Assembly: GCF_026914265.1 (NCBI RefSeq)
Contig: NC_069124.1
Coordinates: 89,308,628 to 89,372,627, forward strand
DNA length: 64,000 bases
Origin: Mya arenaria
Taxonomy: Eukaryota > Mollusca > Bivalvia > Myida > Myidae
Reading direction: 5' to 3'
Under the pieces are notes generated by a model, which saw only the letters and a program-made list of their open reading frames with translations, ran no database searches and was not told the origin of the DNA. The translations under genes and the position numbers were made by a program. Numbering within the stretch: the stretch's first letter is position 1; each line of letters begins with the position of its first letter. Below are positions 19,040 to 30,005 of the stretch, in pieces.

Positions 19040-19900
19040 TTCATGGACTTGGTGGAATTTGTGCATATAGCTTATGATTGTGAGATCTGTGAGATTTGCT
19101 GCAAATGTCGATTTGTTGAATTTGATCATTATGAAGATTTTATTTTTTTCATGAAATCTTGTGTGAACGCCAGTTTCAGTAAAATATCAATTTTTCATGT
19201 TTCAAGGACTTGGTGGAATTTGTGCATATAGCTTATGATTGTGAGATCTGTGAGATTTGCTGCAAATGTCGATTTGTTGAATTTGATCATTATGAAGATT
19301 TTATTTTTTTCATGAAATCTTGTGTGAACGCCAGTTTCAGTAAAATATCAATTTTTCATGTTTCATGGACTTGGTGGAATTTGTGCATATAGCTTATGAT
19401 TGTGAGATCTGTGAGATTTGCTGCAAATGTCGATTTGTTGAATTTGATCATTATGAAGATTTTATTTTTTTCATGAAATCTTGTGTGAACGCCAGTTTCA
19501 GTAAAATATCAATTTTTCATGTTTCATGGACTTGGTGTTTTTTGTGCATATAGCTTATGATTGTGAGATCTGTGAGATTTGCTGCAAATGTCGATTTGTT
19601 GAATTTGATCATTATGAAGATTTTATTTTTTTCATGAAATCTTGTGTGAACGCCAGTTTCAGTAAAATATCATTTTTTTCAAGTTTCATGGACTTGGTGG
19701 AATTTGTGCATATAGCTTATGATTGTGAGATCTGTGAGATTTGCTGCAAATGTCGATTTGTTGAATTTGATCATTATGAAGATTTGATTTTTTTCATGAA
19801 ATCTTGTGTGAACGCCAGTTTCAGTAAAATATCAATTTTTCATGTTTCATGGACTTGGTGTTTTTTGTGCATATAGCTTATGATTGTGAGATCTGTAATT
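19040..19900. repeat. 161-bp satellite, near-identical copies
   Basis: The unit starting at ATGGACTTGGTGGAATTTGT recurs at 19043, 19204, 19365, 19526 and about 19687, with exact 161-bp spacing and near-identical sequence. Because 161 is not a multiple of three, the apparent small ORFs in it change frame and are not a gene. Confidence 0.95.
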
Positions 19901-21900
19901 TTTTGAGAGATTTGCATGAGCCTTTAATTTTTCAACATTATGAAGATTTGATTTTTTTCATGAAATCTTGTGTGAACGCCAGTTTCAGTAAAATATCAAT
20001 TTTTCATGTTTCATCGACTTAGCTGCATTTTTTGTGCATATGGCTTATGATTGTGAGATTTGTAATTTTTTGAGAGATTTGCATGAGCCTATAATTTTTT
20101 CAACATTATGAAGATTTGATTTTTTTCATGAAAATCTTGTGTGAACGCCAGTTTCACTAAGATACCAATTTTTCATGTTTCATGGACTTGATGCTGCATT
20201 TTTGTGCATATGGCTTATGATTGTGAAATTTGTAATTTTTGAGAGATTTGCATGAGCCTATAATTTTTTGAGAGATTTGCATGAGCCTATAATTTTTTGA
20301 ATAAATGAAGCCTATAATTTTTTTTTGAAATCTTGAGATCCCGCGTTAATTTCTACATTTTCAACAATATGAAGATTTTATTTTTTTTCTCATGAAAACT
20401 GGTGTGAACGCTAGTTTCAGAGCACAAATGTTGAAGGTATGGCTTATGATTGTGAGATTTGTAATTTTTTGAGAGATTTGCATGAGCCTATAATTTTCTC
20501 AACAATATGAAGATTTGATTTTTTTCATGAAATCTTGTGTGAACGCAAGTCTCAGAAAGATATCAATTTTTCATGTTTCATCGACTTAGCTGCATGTTTT
20601 GTGCATATGGCTTATGATTGTGAGATTTGTAATTTTTTGAGAGAATTGCATGAGCCTATAATTTTTTCAACAATATGAAGATTTGATTTTTTTCATGAAA
20701 TCTTGTGTGAACGCAAGTCTCAGAAAGATATCAATTTTTCATGTTTCATGGACTTGATGCTGCATTTTTGTGCATATGGCTTATGATTGTGAGATCTGTA
20801 ATTTTTTGAGAGATATGCATGTGCCTATAATTTTCTTGAATAAATGAAGCCTATATTTTTTTGAATAAATGAAGCCTATAATTTGTTTTTGAAATCTTGA
20901 GATCTCTCGCTAATTTCTAGATTTTCAACAATATGAAGATTTGATTTTTTTCATGAGACATTGTGTGAACGCCAGTCTCAGAAAGATATCAATTTTTCAT
21001 GTTTCATGGACTTAGCTGCATGTTTTGTGCATATGGCTTATGATTGTGAAATCTGTGAGATTTGCATGTGCCTATATTTTTTTGAAAGATTTGCATGAGC
21101 CTATAATTTTTGGGTAAATGAAGCCTATAATTTTTTTTTGAAATCTTGAGATCACGCGTTAATTTCTAGATTTTCAACAATATGAAGATTTTAATTTTTT
21201 TCTCATGAAAACTGGTGGGAACGCTAGTTTCAGAGCACAAATGTTGAAGGTTTTGAAATCTGAGTGTTTGAGTGAGTTTTATGAAGCCTATAATTTTTGA
21301 AGAATGTAGCCTATAGTTCGATTTTTGAAATCTTGAGATCCAACGTTAATTTCTAGATTTTCAAAATATTCGAATGTTCAGACCATAGAATTGTCATTCA
21401 GAGTTCTTATGATGTATGATTGTTGATATCATGAAGATTTTAACTTTTTCGTGAAATCTTGTGTGAACGCCAGTGTCAGTAAATTATCAATTTTTCAGGT
21501 TTCATGGACGTGGGTCCACATTATTGAAATTTGTTATTTTTTTGAAGGAGTTGCATGAGCCTATAATTTTGAATAAATGGAGCCTATAATTTTTTTATGA
21601 AATCTTGAGATACCTCGTTAATTTCTAGATTATGAACATTATGAAGATTTGATTTTTTTTTCATGAAGTATTGTGTGAAATAAAGCCTATAGTTCGTTTT
21701 TTGAAATCTTGAGATCTCTCGTCAACTTCTAGATTTTCACAATTTTTCACAATTTTCGATGCATATTTTTTTGTTGAGAGCATGAAATTACAATTCAGAG
21801 TTGCATTATTTTTGTACATATGGCTTATGATCGTGAGATCTCAATTGTTTGAAAATAAAAAAGAAGCTTTTTCATACAATCTCATGTTTGATTTTTTAAA
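19900..21900. repeat. Diverged, rearranged part of the 161-bp satellite
   Basis: Recombined sub-units recur irregularly: TATGAAGATTTGATTTTTTTC, TTGCATGAGCCTATAATTTT, GTGTGAACGCCAGT and GAAATCTTGAGATC. Similarity to the 19040-19900 array falls with distance, as expected at the edge of a satellite. Confidence 0.8.
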
Positions 21901-22168
21901 TTTCAACACAGCAGAATTTGTGAATTTGCTGTTCATGTTTTGCATTATTTTTGTACATCTGAGTATTTTTTTGAAAAAATGAAAAATGCTGCTGACAAAA
22001 TGTTGAAATGTTGAATGTTTGTGTGATATGTGTATTTCGAGCCATTTTTTGAAGTATAACGCCAGTGGCTGTTATCTTCAAGCATTAAAAGGGAAACCTA
22101 ATTTTCATCGTAACCCTATTTATGTGGTCCTAACCTAGTTTTATTTGTTCACAAATTTGAAAATAAAG

Positions 22169-22750
22169 GCAACGCCAAAGGCAGTTACTCGACAAGGCAC
22201 ACTTAGGAAGAAGCATCCGATTGCCTATATTTCCCCTCTCATTGTAAAGACTGTGTGGAGTGTCGGACCACGGCGATACAAAGAGGTTGCCACTCCCTAT
22301 TTTTCATTGCCTGTAGCGTGACATGGTGAACATGAGCGGTTCCTAGTATTGGCACTGTACACCACCTTACACCAATACTAAGCTGGTCTAACGACACCTC
22401 CATACTCATGCTAGCCTTTAAATTACTTTTGCCAAATCATTTTGCTGAACGAAAACATTGCCACATATCAATGTTCGGTCGTTCAAGAGGAATGTTTGTG
22501 ATGAATGAAGTTTTGCACTTCGAAACCAAACTAAGAATGCAATGAGCCTAGTACATTTCACTTGTATTTCACAACGCATCTACATTCTAACATTTTTTTT
22601 AAAAATTGCTTGATCTTGCAATTTTGATTTCAATTTTCATTCAAGCTGAACTTTATATATAGATATTGACAAAACAACAGGTTCGCATCTTAAACCGCCG
22701 CATAAAGGACAGTGAGAAACGAATCTCGTCGACCCATGCTGGCACGAGCA
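22169..22750. repeat. Flanking direct repeat, right copy
   Basis: Matches 18080-18500 in the same orientation (see that entry). The two copies differ by scattered substitutions, so the duplication is not recent. Confidence 0.85.
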
Positions 22751-22985
22751 AACAAATCATTTTGTCAACAGCATTTCACAACGCATCTACATTCTAACAT
22801 TTTTTTTTTAAAAAAGTGCTTGATCTTGCAATATTGATTTCAATTTTCATTCAAGCTGAACTTTATAGACATTGACAAAACAACAGGCTTGCATCCTAAA
22901 CCGCCGCATAAAGGACAGTGAGAAACGAATCTCGTCGACCCATGCTGGCACGAGCAAACAAATCATTTTGTCAACAGCATTTCAC
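22567..22985. repeat. 207-bp tandem duplication
   Basis: TTTCACAACGCATCTACATT at 22567 and 22774 begins two copies, each including AAACCGCCGCATAAAGGACA and ending with CATTTTGTCAACAG. A truncated third start follows near 22980. A T8-A run varies in length between copies. Confidence 0.85.
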
Positions 22986-22989
22986 AAAA

Positions 22990-23620
22990 ATGACACATTT
23001 TAAAATGCAGTGCAAATTTTGCTCTTGTACACACTATCAAAATGTTTACCATTTTACCAAGTTATGTTCCAACCAATATCGTAATCAATATGACAAGACC
23101 AAAGCTTAATAAATTTATGAATTACAAGCAGCATTACTGCTAAAATTTTGTTCAATCACAAATGTTCCTCGGTTTCAGCCGTGACCAAGTCTGGCTGTTT
23201 CTCATAAAAAAATATAGTGAAAAAACCGTTTGACTGTGGTTTCAATGAAAAAAAATCGACAGACCAAAATGTAACCAATTTTATGAAAAAAATGTGTTAT
23301 CTTTCGTGAACAATACTTTGGATGGCCAAAAAAAATAACAACAGTACTCACAATAGCAAACAAGACCCGCGTTACTGGGGTAAGCAAGACAGCACAAACA
23401 TTAAAAGCAAACAGATAAATCAGTATTTCTCCATTTGATTTTTATTTTTTGAAATGATTTACTGTATGATAAATTTTCAATGTTCATGTAAAACACGAAA
23501 TACAAGTGTTGGAGAATTACTGATAAACAAAAAGCAACGGTACAAAGCACATATAATACAAACAATATTTTAAAACGAACAAGTGTGGATAGGTATCTTT
23601 TTTTCAAATAAACAATGACA
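22990..23620. other. No gene seen
   Basis: AT-rich, with only short chance frames on both strands. It would be the 3' flank of the minus-strand transcript ending near 23623. Confidence 0.4.
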
Positions 23621-23802
23621 TTTCAAATAGATCGACGAATTATGTCTGCTGTCTTCTGTCGGATCCCCTGTGTATGGCATCTCATCTGAAAAAATGAAAT
23701 GAAACGTGTAAAAGACGAAACGTTCTTACATACAATAGCACATTAATGTTTACTCTGGTAAATTTTGGTTTCATTTATAACATTGGATTTTTACAAAAAT
23801 GA

Positions 23803-24500
23803 TAAATGCTTAATTTCAAAACATATTAACCATTCTCTCAGTTTTGATTTACAAATGACAGAGCAGTACACTAACAACGTGCTTAAAATTATGATTTTTT
23901 TGACAACTTTTCATTTTTTTCAAAATTTTTGACTTTGGATTTTCACCATAGCGCATTCGTTTTTTAGCTATATACTTACCAAAGCGCATTTGCGTTTAAG
24001 CGATGTAGTTTTTTCACGCTGAGTACCCCCCTTATGAAACTTTTTTTTACATTGAATTTAGAACGATTTATTTGAATCTCAAAATTAAGCACACAAAGTG
24101 ACGATGTACAAATATTTTGGGATGACGAGATTTTGGCTCGCTCGCCCGACCAAACTAAAAGACATATAGATATACTTTATGTCTTTCAGTTGGGCTGGGC
24201 GAGGTAACCAAAAAGCTCGTCACCCTAAATTATTTGTACATCGTCACCTGGTTTGCTTAAATTTGTGAGTCGATTTGTCATAAAAAGAGTAAAATGTATG
24301 ATAAGATGCTTAGCATCTTCAAATAATTTGACATTCATCTTTTGGTTTGACAAATAATAAAGTGAAATGTATGATAAACTGCTTAGCATCTGTAAATAAT
24401 TTGACGTTCATCTTTTGGTTTGACAAATAATAGAGTGAAATGTTTGATAAATGCTCAGTGTCATGAATCGATTTGACACTTAGCATTTGGTTTGACAACT
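23803..24500. repeat. Dispersed repeat R1, copy 2
   Basis: Same layout and orientation as copy 1. The 150-bp palindrome is at 24098-24247, followed by iterated TTTGACATTCATCTTTTGG units. Copies 2 and 3 are more alike than either is to copy 1. The core stem carries a paired change relative to copies 1 and 3 (see findings). Confidence 0.9.
24098..24247. repeat. 150-bp palindrome, R1 copy 2
   Basis: Outer arms are identical to copy 1. The inner stem reads AAAGACAT...ATGTCTTT, where copies 1 and 3 have AAAGACTT...AAGTCTTT. Confidence 0.9.
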
Positions 24501-24731
24501 GAAAGAATTATTTATTTGCGATTGTGTACTAGAAGAATTTGCATTGTATGACTATTTCTAAATGTCATGAACAAATAATGTCATATGGTTTGACAAAAAA
24601 GTAGATTGAAATACCATTCATTTGTGATGTTTTACACTTGTGAAATGCAGATCGAATGCATTATTTTTGTGCATATTTAATATGTAACGCATACTTAATA
24701 TCATTACAAAACTTGAAAACTACAGCAATTT

Positions 24732-25115
24732 ATGATCTGTACAATGGAGAGACTTAATCGCAAAATTAAGAGAATTGCCATTCTTGAGGCTAGACTTGCT
24801 GTACTCAAAACAGAGTTACAGTCAGAACTGGAGCAGCTGAACAACTCCAATGACATGACAATGAACTATGGTTCAAAAACATTATCACCTGTACAAACTG
24901 AGGTTGAAGACTGGGGTGACTGCGTAAGGACTTCAGAAATCATCAGCGAGGAGGACTGGGAATCTGAAGCAAACAGGCAGCCCTTCACTCTTGGTGGGAC
25001 ATTCTGCAAAACGAGAAAATCTACAAACTGGGAAAACAGATGCCCTGTTTGTTTCTCAAAAAACTGTGGACATAAAGTGAACAGATGTTTGTTCAGAGAA
25101 GCCGCAACTCAGTGA
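24732..25115 (+). CDS. Coiled-coil/DWGD/zinc-knuckle protein, 127 aa
   Basis: ATG at 24732, alternative at 24744. The N-terminus is a short coiled coil (IKRIAILEARLAVLKTELQSELEQL). The middle is acidic with EDWGDCV and EEDWESE. The C-terminus has a CCHC-like cluster, CPVCFSKNCGHKVNRC, that could bind zinc and nucleic acid. The coiled coil plus WGD acidic motif resembles the gene at 15421. AATAAA lies at about 25214. It follows R1 copy 2 by about 230 bp, as the polymerase follows copy 1. Family unknown; a small regulator or nucleic-acid-binding protein is an inference. Confidence 0.65.
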   Translation: MICTMERLNRKIKRIAILEARLAVLKTELQSELEQLNNSNDMTMNYGSKTLSPVQTEVEDWGDCVRTSEIISEEDWESEANRQPFTLGGTFCKTRKSTNWENRCPVCFSKNCGHKVNRCLFREAATQ

Positions 25116-25556
25116 TTTAATATTCTACATTATTGTTGTATGTACCATATAATACTGGATGAACAAGTTCAAAAACTGTTTATCATATACTACTGGATAA
25201 ACAAGTTAAAAAATAAATAAGCACTTTGTATTTTACCTCGTGTTGTTTTACTTCAATGTCCCGAAACCATTTAAACGAACAACCTCCACTGAGGTCAGAC
25301 CAGCCATACAGAGCTGAAAAAACAAAACATTTCTGTTGAAAAATGAAAACATCAATGAGTAAAATAAGAACAATACTTGTTCAATTTGTTTGCCACCAAA
25401 AACATGAATCTTAAATGATCTTGTTTTCCCTGCCAGATGATATACAATAAAACTTAACAATATAAGCTTTAACTCACTAATTTTCATTTACTAAATATGA
25501 ACACTGGCTAATTAACTTCTATTAAGTCTTTGACCACCAAAGAATATTTGCAGTGA

Positions 25557-26300
25557 GTTGTAAATGCTTAGTCTCAAAACATATTAACCATTCTCTCAGT
25601 TTTGATTTACAAATGACAGAGCAGTACACTAACAACGTGCTTAAAATTATGATTTTTTTGACAACTTTTCATTTTTTTCAAAATTTTTGACTTTGGATTT
25701 TCACCATAGCGCATTCGTTTTTTAGCTATATACTTACCAAAGCGCATTTGCGTTTAAGCGATGTAGTTTTTTCACGCTGAGTACCCCCCTTATGAAACTT
25801 TTTTTTACATTGAATTTAGAACGATTTATTTGAATCTCAAAATTAAGCACACAAAGTGACGATGTACAAATATTTTGGGATGACGAGATTTTGGCTCGCT
25901 CGCCCGACCAAACTAAAAGACTTATAGATATACTTTAAGTCTTTCAGTTGGGCTGGGCGAGGTAACCAAAAAGCTCGTCACCCTAAATTATTTGTACATC
26001 GTCACCTGGTTTGCTTAAATTTGTGAGTCGATTTGTCATAAAAAGAGTAAAATGTATGATAAGATGCTTAGCATCTTCAAATAATTTGACATTCATCTTT
26101 TGGTTTGACAAATAATAAAGTGAAATGTATGATAAACTGCTAAGCATGTGTAAATAATTTGACATTCATCTTTCGGTTTGACAAATAATATAGTGAAATG
26201 TATGACACATGCTAAATATCATGAATCGATTTGACACTTAGCATTTGGTTTGACAACTGAATGAGTGAAATGTATGACAAATGCTAAATGTCACGAATCT
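25557..26300. repeat. Dispersed repeat R1, copy 3
   Basis: Same layout as copies 1 and 2. Palindrome 25856-26005, then two to three iterated units (TTTGACATTCATCTTTCGG variants). No gene directly follows it. Confidence 0.9.
25856..26005. repeat. 150-bp palindrome, R1 copy 3
   Basis: Outer arms are identical to copies 1 and 2; the core is as in copy 1 (AAAGACTT...AAGTCTTT). Confidence 0.9.
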
Positions 26301-27498
26301 GACACATAGCTGTAATTTTGCTGCCATAATGTGAAATAAGTTAAAAGAGCAAAATCAAATCATGTTGGTTCAGTGTTTCAGTATTTAAAGTACCAAGATG
26401 AGTTAACTTTACTGTTCATTGTAAATTTGAGATTTGTTTCTGATGAAATTTGGTGAAATTACTTACTTGTTATTGACAAAGCAGAACACACTGCATATTG
26501 GGTGAGCTTCAGGTTATATAGGCTAGGTTTCTCCTCACAACTCTGAAACAAAACATTTTATCAACAAAACTGCACATATTGCTTGTTAGTTTTTTACATT
26601 TTTCATTCCATTAAAAGCATGGCTAAGTGCACATTTCATCCACATCAACAATGTTGAAATAATCCTGAAAACAAAATACTTCCTACATACAAACAGAAAC
26701 AGAAAAACTGTTCACATGCAGAAGGTATTATGTTCCCAACATTTCTTATCATTCACAACAGGAACAAAATTATGCATTTATGGCATTGGTAGATATCAAA
26801 CACAAACTGAAAATTTATCTAATAGCAGTTCAATGTAATAAATCAAACACAGTGTCTGTTATTAGATAAATTATCAGTCTATAAAAATTATTCCAAGCAT
26901 ATTTCCAAACAGACTAAGCACTGAGATTATGATATGACAGTTCAATTCATGGAATTAATTTTCAGTGATTTTACTTACTTGTAAATGTACTTTCTTGGGT
27001 ACTGCCTTCAACCATTTTGATCACCAGCTTTCTGACACACAGGACGACTGCATCTGAACTGCCGTCTCTGGTTTAAAAAAATAATTTTCAACATATTTTT
27101 CAAACAAAGAAATAGAAGAAGATATTTATCAATCTTGCATGAGTTGCCATTTCTTATTTCTGTCAGTTTGGTCCCTAAACAAAGTTGAAATCATTCAAAA
27201 TATGACATAAACAAGACAAGAGATATGAATTAACGCTGCTTACTATGTTTTTCAACATATCTAGCCGAGAATTAAAGTTTCTAAAATCGGCTTCGAGAAT
27301 GTTCGAAACATTCTAAAACGAGCTGGGAGCAATTTCTTTTGACATAAGTTTTTACGTAATTCAATAGATACATCGACAAAACTTGCTGGTAATATGATAC
27401 ATCATATATTTAGACACAATTTCTCATAAAACTTTTAAGCGTGCATATCATACTTACCGCAGGAAAGCTGGAAATACGACCTTCACAATTTATTTTTC

Positions 27499-27559
27499 AA
27501 GATGGCCGACCAGCGCACAGCGAGAACTCTGCAATATGACGTCATACATATCACGTCAT
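27499..27559 (-). promoter_or_regulatory. CRE/YY1-type promoter of the minus-strand transcript
   Basis: AAGATGGC (minus-strand GCCATCTT, a YY1 site often just after the start of TATA-less animal genes) lies at 27499-27506. A full CRE, TGACGTCA, lies at 27537-27544 with a second CACGTCAT half-site at about 27552. The first donor site follows at 27458. Confidence 0.55.
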
Positions 27560-27796
27560 ATCATTCCATGAATTGCATTATTTATTTATTTTTTAAACTT
27601 TTACGAAAATAAAGAAAATACACTCATTAAAAATAATTTAAAATTATCTTAATCATGTATTATGTATCGTTTTATGAAATTAAACAATAGGGAAAAAAAA
27701 GTTTGTTCATTTTCAGAAAAACGAAATCGAAAGTAGAAATATTTTCTGAAATTGGAAATGTTTAAAACCTCGTAAAATCATTTATATCTCTTGTAT

Positions 27797-28012
27797 ATGC
27801 ATAAACCCGGCTTGATTCAATCGCGAACACATTATAGAAACTATAACTACCAAGGTCGTACCTTCAAACACAGAAAATATCCCAAATTTTACACACAAAG
27901 AGTATTGTTTACATGGTTCAACCGTATCCAAGTGAATACGACAGACAACACTTTCCCTTATAATAATCAGCTCAGTATAGCTTGTACCGAAAATCGTAAC
28001 ATTATTCTGTGA
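27797..28012 (+). CDS. Doubtful small basic ORF, 71 aa
   Basis: ATG at 27797 (MHKPGLIQSRTHYRNYNYQG), rich in Tyr, Arg and Asn, ending before an AT-rich stretch. No family, no convincing TATA box and no paralogue. Kept only because the length is above chance expectation for this AT-rich sequence. Confidence 0.2.
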   Translation: MHKPGLIQSRTHYRNYNYQGRTFKHRKYPKFYTQRVLFTWFNRIQVNTTDNTFPYNNQLSIACTENRNIIL

Positions 28013-28281
28013 TTGTTTTACTTTATTTCATGTTTTATTTTGCTTAAGTATCGTACTTTGTAGCATTTTACGATACATTCTGTGTATCTTTGAGGAGTTA
28101 TGCATAGCGATTTGCACATATATATATGACTATATGACCATTACAACTATGAGCAAGCATAGTTGTTCTTGAAGCTTAAGTGATTCCAACTAGATTACTA
28201 TAGATAAACACAATAAAACACGAACAGTTCATACATTTTATTTTGTTACTAATCATTGTCTGTTCATCACTCAATTTATTG

Positions 28282-28671
28282 TTAACAACGTTTTGGCACA
28301 AACTGTCTCCCACGCCTGGCGAAGAACTGGCGAAGTGCTTCGTGATTCTCATTTCTCTCTAAGTCTCTGCTACTGAGCTTTTCAACAACTTTGTAAGTTT
28401 TGTCAACACTCGACGAGTCTTCTTGCACCAAACACACCAAACAGGGGTACAGTTCAGGGCACTGATGGCTTGGGGCTCTCTGTTCTGCTTTCTGTTCAGC
28501 CTCTCCGTTTTTGAAACAAATCAAACACGGATATAGTTTCGGACACGTGTGGATTTCAATTGCCATATTGATGTTTGCATTCAATTGCACACTGTCCATG
28601 TTTTTCTGTTTTGCATCAGACCTTCTGAGCAACTTCTTCAAACACGTTTTGATGATTTTCTTGATTCCCAT
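28282..28671 (-). CDS. Small protein with duplicated CP-LYPCL-C motif, 129 aa
   Basis: I prefer the ATG at 28671 (MGIKKIIKTCLKKLLRRS), because the TATATAAAC box at about 28732-28740 is then some 60 bp upstream; an in-frame ATG at 28716 is the alternative. The start is a basic amphipathic helix. Two copies of a short motif follow, CPKLYPCLICFKNGE and CPELYPCLVCLVQED, about 30 residues apart, each with three Cys and possibly forming a zinc or disulfide unit together. The C-terminus is basic (RQFFARRGRQFVPKRC). No known family. Confidence 0.6.
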   Translation of the reverse strand: MGIKKIIKTCLKKLLRRSDAKQKNMDSVQLNANINMAIEIHTCPKLYPCLICFKNGEAEQKAEQRAPSHQCPELYPCLVCLVQEDSSSVDKTYKVVEKLSSRDLERNENHEALRQFFARRGRQFVPKRC

Positions 28672-28977
28672 AATTTGTATATATACTAGATCAGTAGGTT
28701 TTGACAAGTATGACATGAGAAGAAAAGATAAGTTTATATATGAACTATATTCGTTCCACTCATTGCATTATTTTAAGCCATGGACCATGCAATCTACAAT
28801 GCTAGGTACAGTGCTTGCTACTATGTTACTATGCTTCTATTTTTCAATCGATATAAAACAAACAATCAAATTGCATTTCAACGCATTTATTCAAAGTTAA
28901 AACATCAAAACAATTGTTTGAACCTTTTCATTCGGAAAGCACTTAATGAAGTATCATCATGTTTGTGAAAACTAATG

Positions 28978-29328
28978 TCAATTCTTGTTTTCGCTCACAA
29001 AAATACTTGGTTCAATTTCGTCAATTTTTACTTCCTCGTCTACGGTCTCAATGTCTTCAAAATTATCACTATCATAACAGTAACCGTCACAAACGCAGCA
29101 ATTTCTCATATAACAAACTGCCCCGTCTGGGTTGTCATCTTGCATGGATTCGATTTCGCTCGATTTTTGTTCTTCAGCATCTCGCAAATAATCTTCTGCC
29201 ATCTCCATCATTTTTTCATATTCATTGATATCATTCATGGGTTGCTGAGAACAAGATTCGCTTTTTTGCTCGTTTTCACTGGTGTTCTCACAAGGCGTTG
29301 TTTGCTGTGTCGATGCTTGACTGGACAT
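28978..29328 (-). CDS. Acidic Cys-rich protein, 116 aa
   Basis: ATG at 29328 with TTATAAGGGC about 50 bp upstream. The first 60 residues are Ser/Gln/Glu rich and probably disordered. A cluster CYMRNCCVCDGYCYDSD then gives five Cys in 12 residues, and the tail is strongly acidic (DNFEDIETVDEEVKIDEIE). It may act as a transactivation or protein-interaction module. Not recognised. Confidence 0.6.
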   Translation of the reverse strand: MSSQASTQQTTPCENTSENEQKSESCSQQPMNDINEYEKMMEMAEDYLRDAEEQKSSEIESMQDDNPDGAVCYMRNCCVCDGYCYDSDNFEDIETVDEEVKIDEIEPSIFVSENKN

Positions 29329-29463
29329 AATTGTTTGAGAATGTGTATGACAAGTAACAAATTTTCAGCCCTTATAATAAGAATAAAATAATTCACTAGT
29401 AAATCGCATTCCATGATATAAATCGAAAATAAAACTGACATTGAACTCGCTCACAATAGAAAT

Positions 29464-29922
29464 ATGACGGACATAAGCAACCTTAATTTACAAATTACCG
29501 GCTTCGTAGCGAGACTATGTATGGGTGATAACAAGCACGAGTCTACGTTCAAAGAAATCGTCTCGATACTTGACAATATCGAAAAAACATTTCTGCAAAA
29601 CAAACTGGAAACGACCGAGTATCGCAAGAAATGTGGCGCACTACAGCAAAAGGTGTTTAGGTTGATCAGAGAGAACGATCGGTATAAGCAAACTCATGTG
29701 CACAACTCGAATACGGACGATAGTCAACTATTGCAGGACGAAGTTACACGCTTGACATTGAATCTGTCACAGCTGACTGCGGAAAACAATCAGCTTAAGC
29801 AAAATAACACGGCATTGGAAGACGAAGTTTTGCGCTTGAAATCTCAAACAGACAACCTGCAATCCTTAGACGAAGCTGCCTGTATGGAACTATTCAACGA
29901 AAACACTCAAGATTTTTCATGA
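29464..29922 (+). CDS. Leucine-zipper coiled-coil protein, 152 aa
   Basis: ATG at 29464; GATATAAATC about 48 bp upstream; AATAAA at about 29968. Residues ~90-140 (LLQDEVTRLTLNLSQLTAENNQLKQNN, then ALEDEVLRLKSQ) show regular heptads, a leucine-zipper-like dimerisation segment. There is no adjoining basic DNA-binding region of bZIP type. It is divergent from the acidic protein gene at 28978 and shares about 135 bp of promoter space with it. Confidence 0.7.
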   Translation: MTDISNLNLQITGFVARLCMGDNKHESTFKEIVSILDNIEKTFLQNKLETTEYRKKCGALQQKVFRLIRENDRYKQTHVHNSNTDDSQLLQDEVTRLTLNLSQLTAENNQLKQNNTALEDEVLRLKSQTDNLQSLDEAACMELFNENTQDFS

Positions 29923-30005
29923 ATTACTTTACTTCTGCCACTTACAAGTGAATATTACGAAGTTCAATAAAAAGCAATTTCAAAGCATTCGTTTTTATGT
30001 TTATT

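Larger units (their letters stand above)
23623..27530 (-). other. Candidate spliced minus-strand transcript (host gene or lncRNA)
   Basis: Consensus splice sites on the minus strand define possible exons. These are a 5' exon ending at 27458 (GCG|GTAAGTA), then 27067-26979 (ACAA|GTAAGT), 26542-26467 (ACAA|GTAAGT), 25313-25237 (GAG|GTAAAA) and a last exon from 23685, with a stop at 23623. Joining the second, fourth and fifth exons keeps one frame open: a 55-residue peptide starting MVEGSTQES, with GWSDLSGGCSFKWF in the fourth exon, ending at the TGA. Including the 76-bp third exon introduces a stop. The peptide matches no family I know, so this may be non-coding or a decayed gene. The introns contain repeat R1 copies 2 and 3 and, on the opposite strand, the ORF at 24732. 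Confidence 0.35.

Noticed and set aside
19043-19876. Repeated small protein MDLVEFVHIAYDCEICEICC
   Set aside because: The 161-bp period breaks the frame at each unit; it is satellite DNA.
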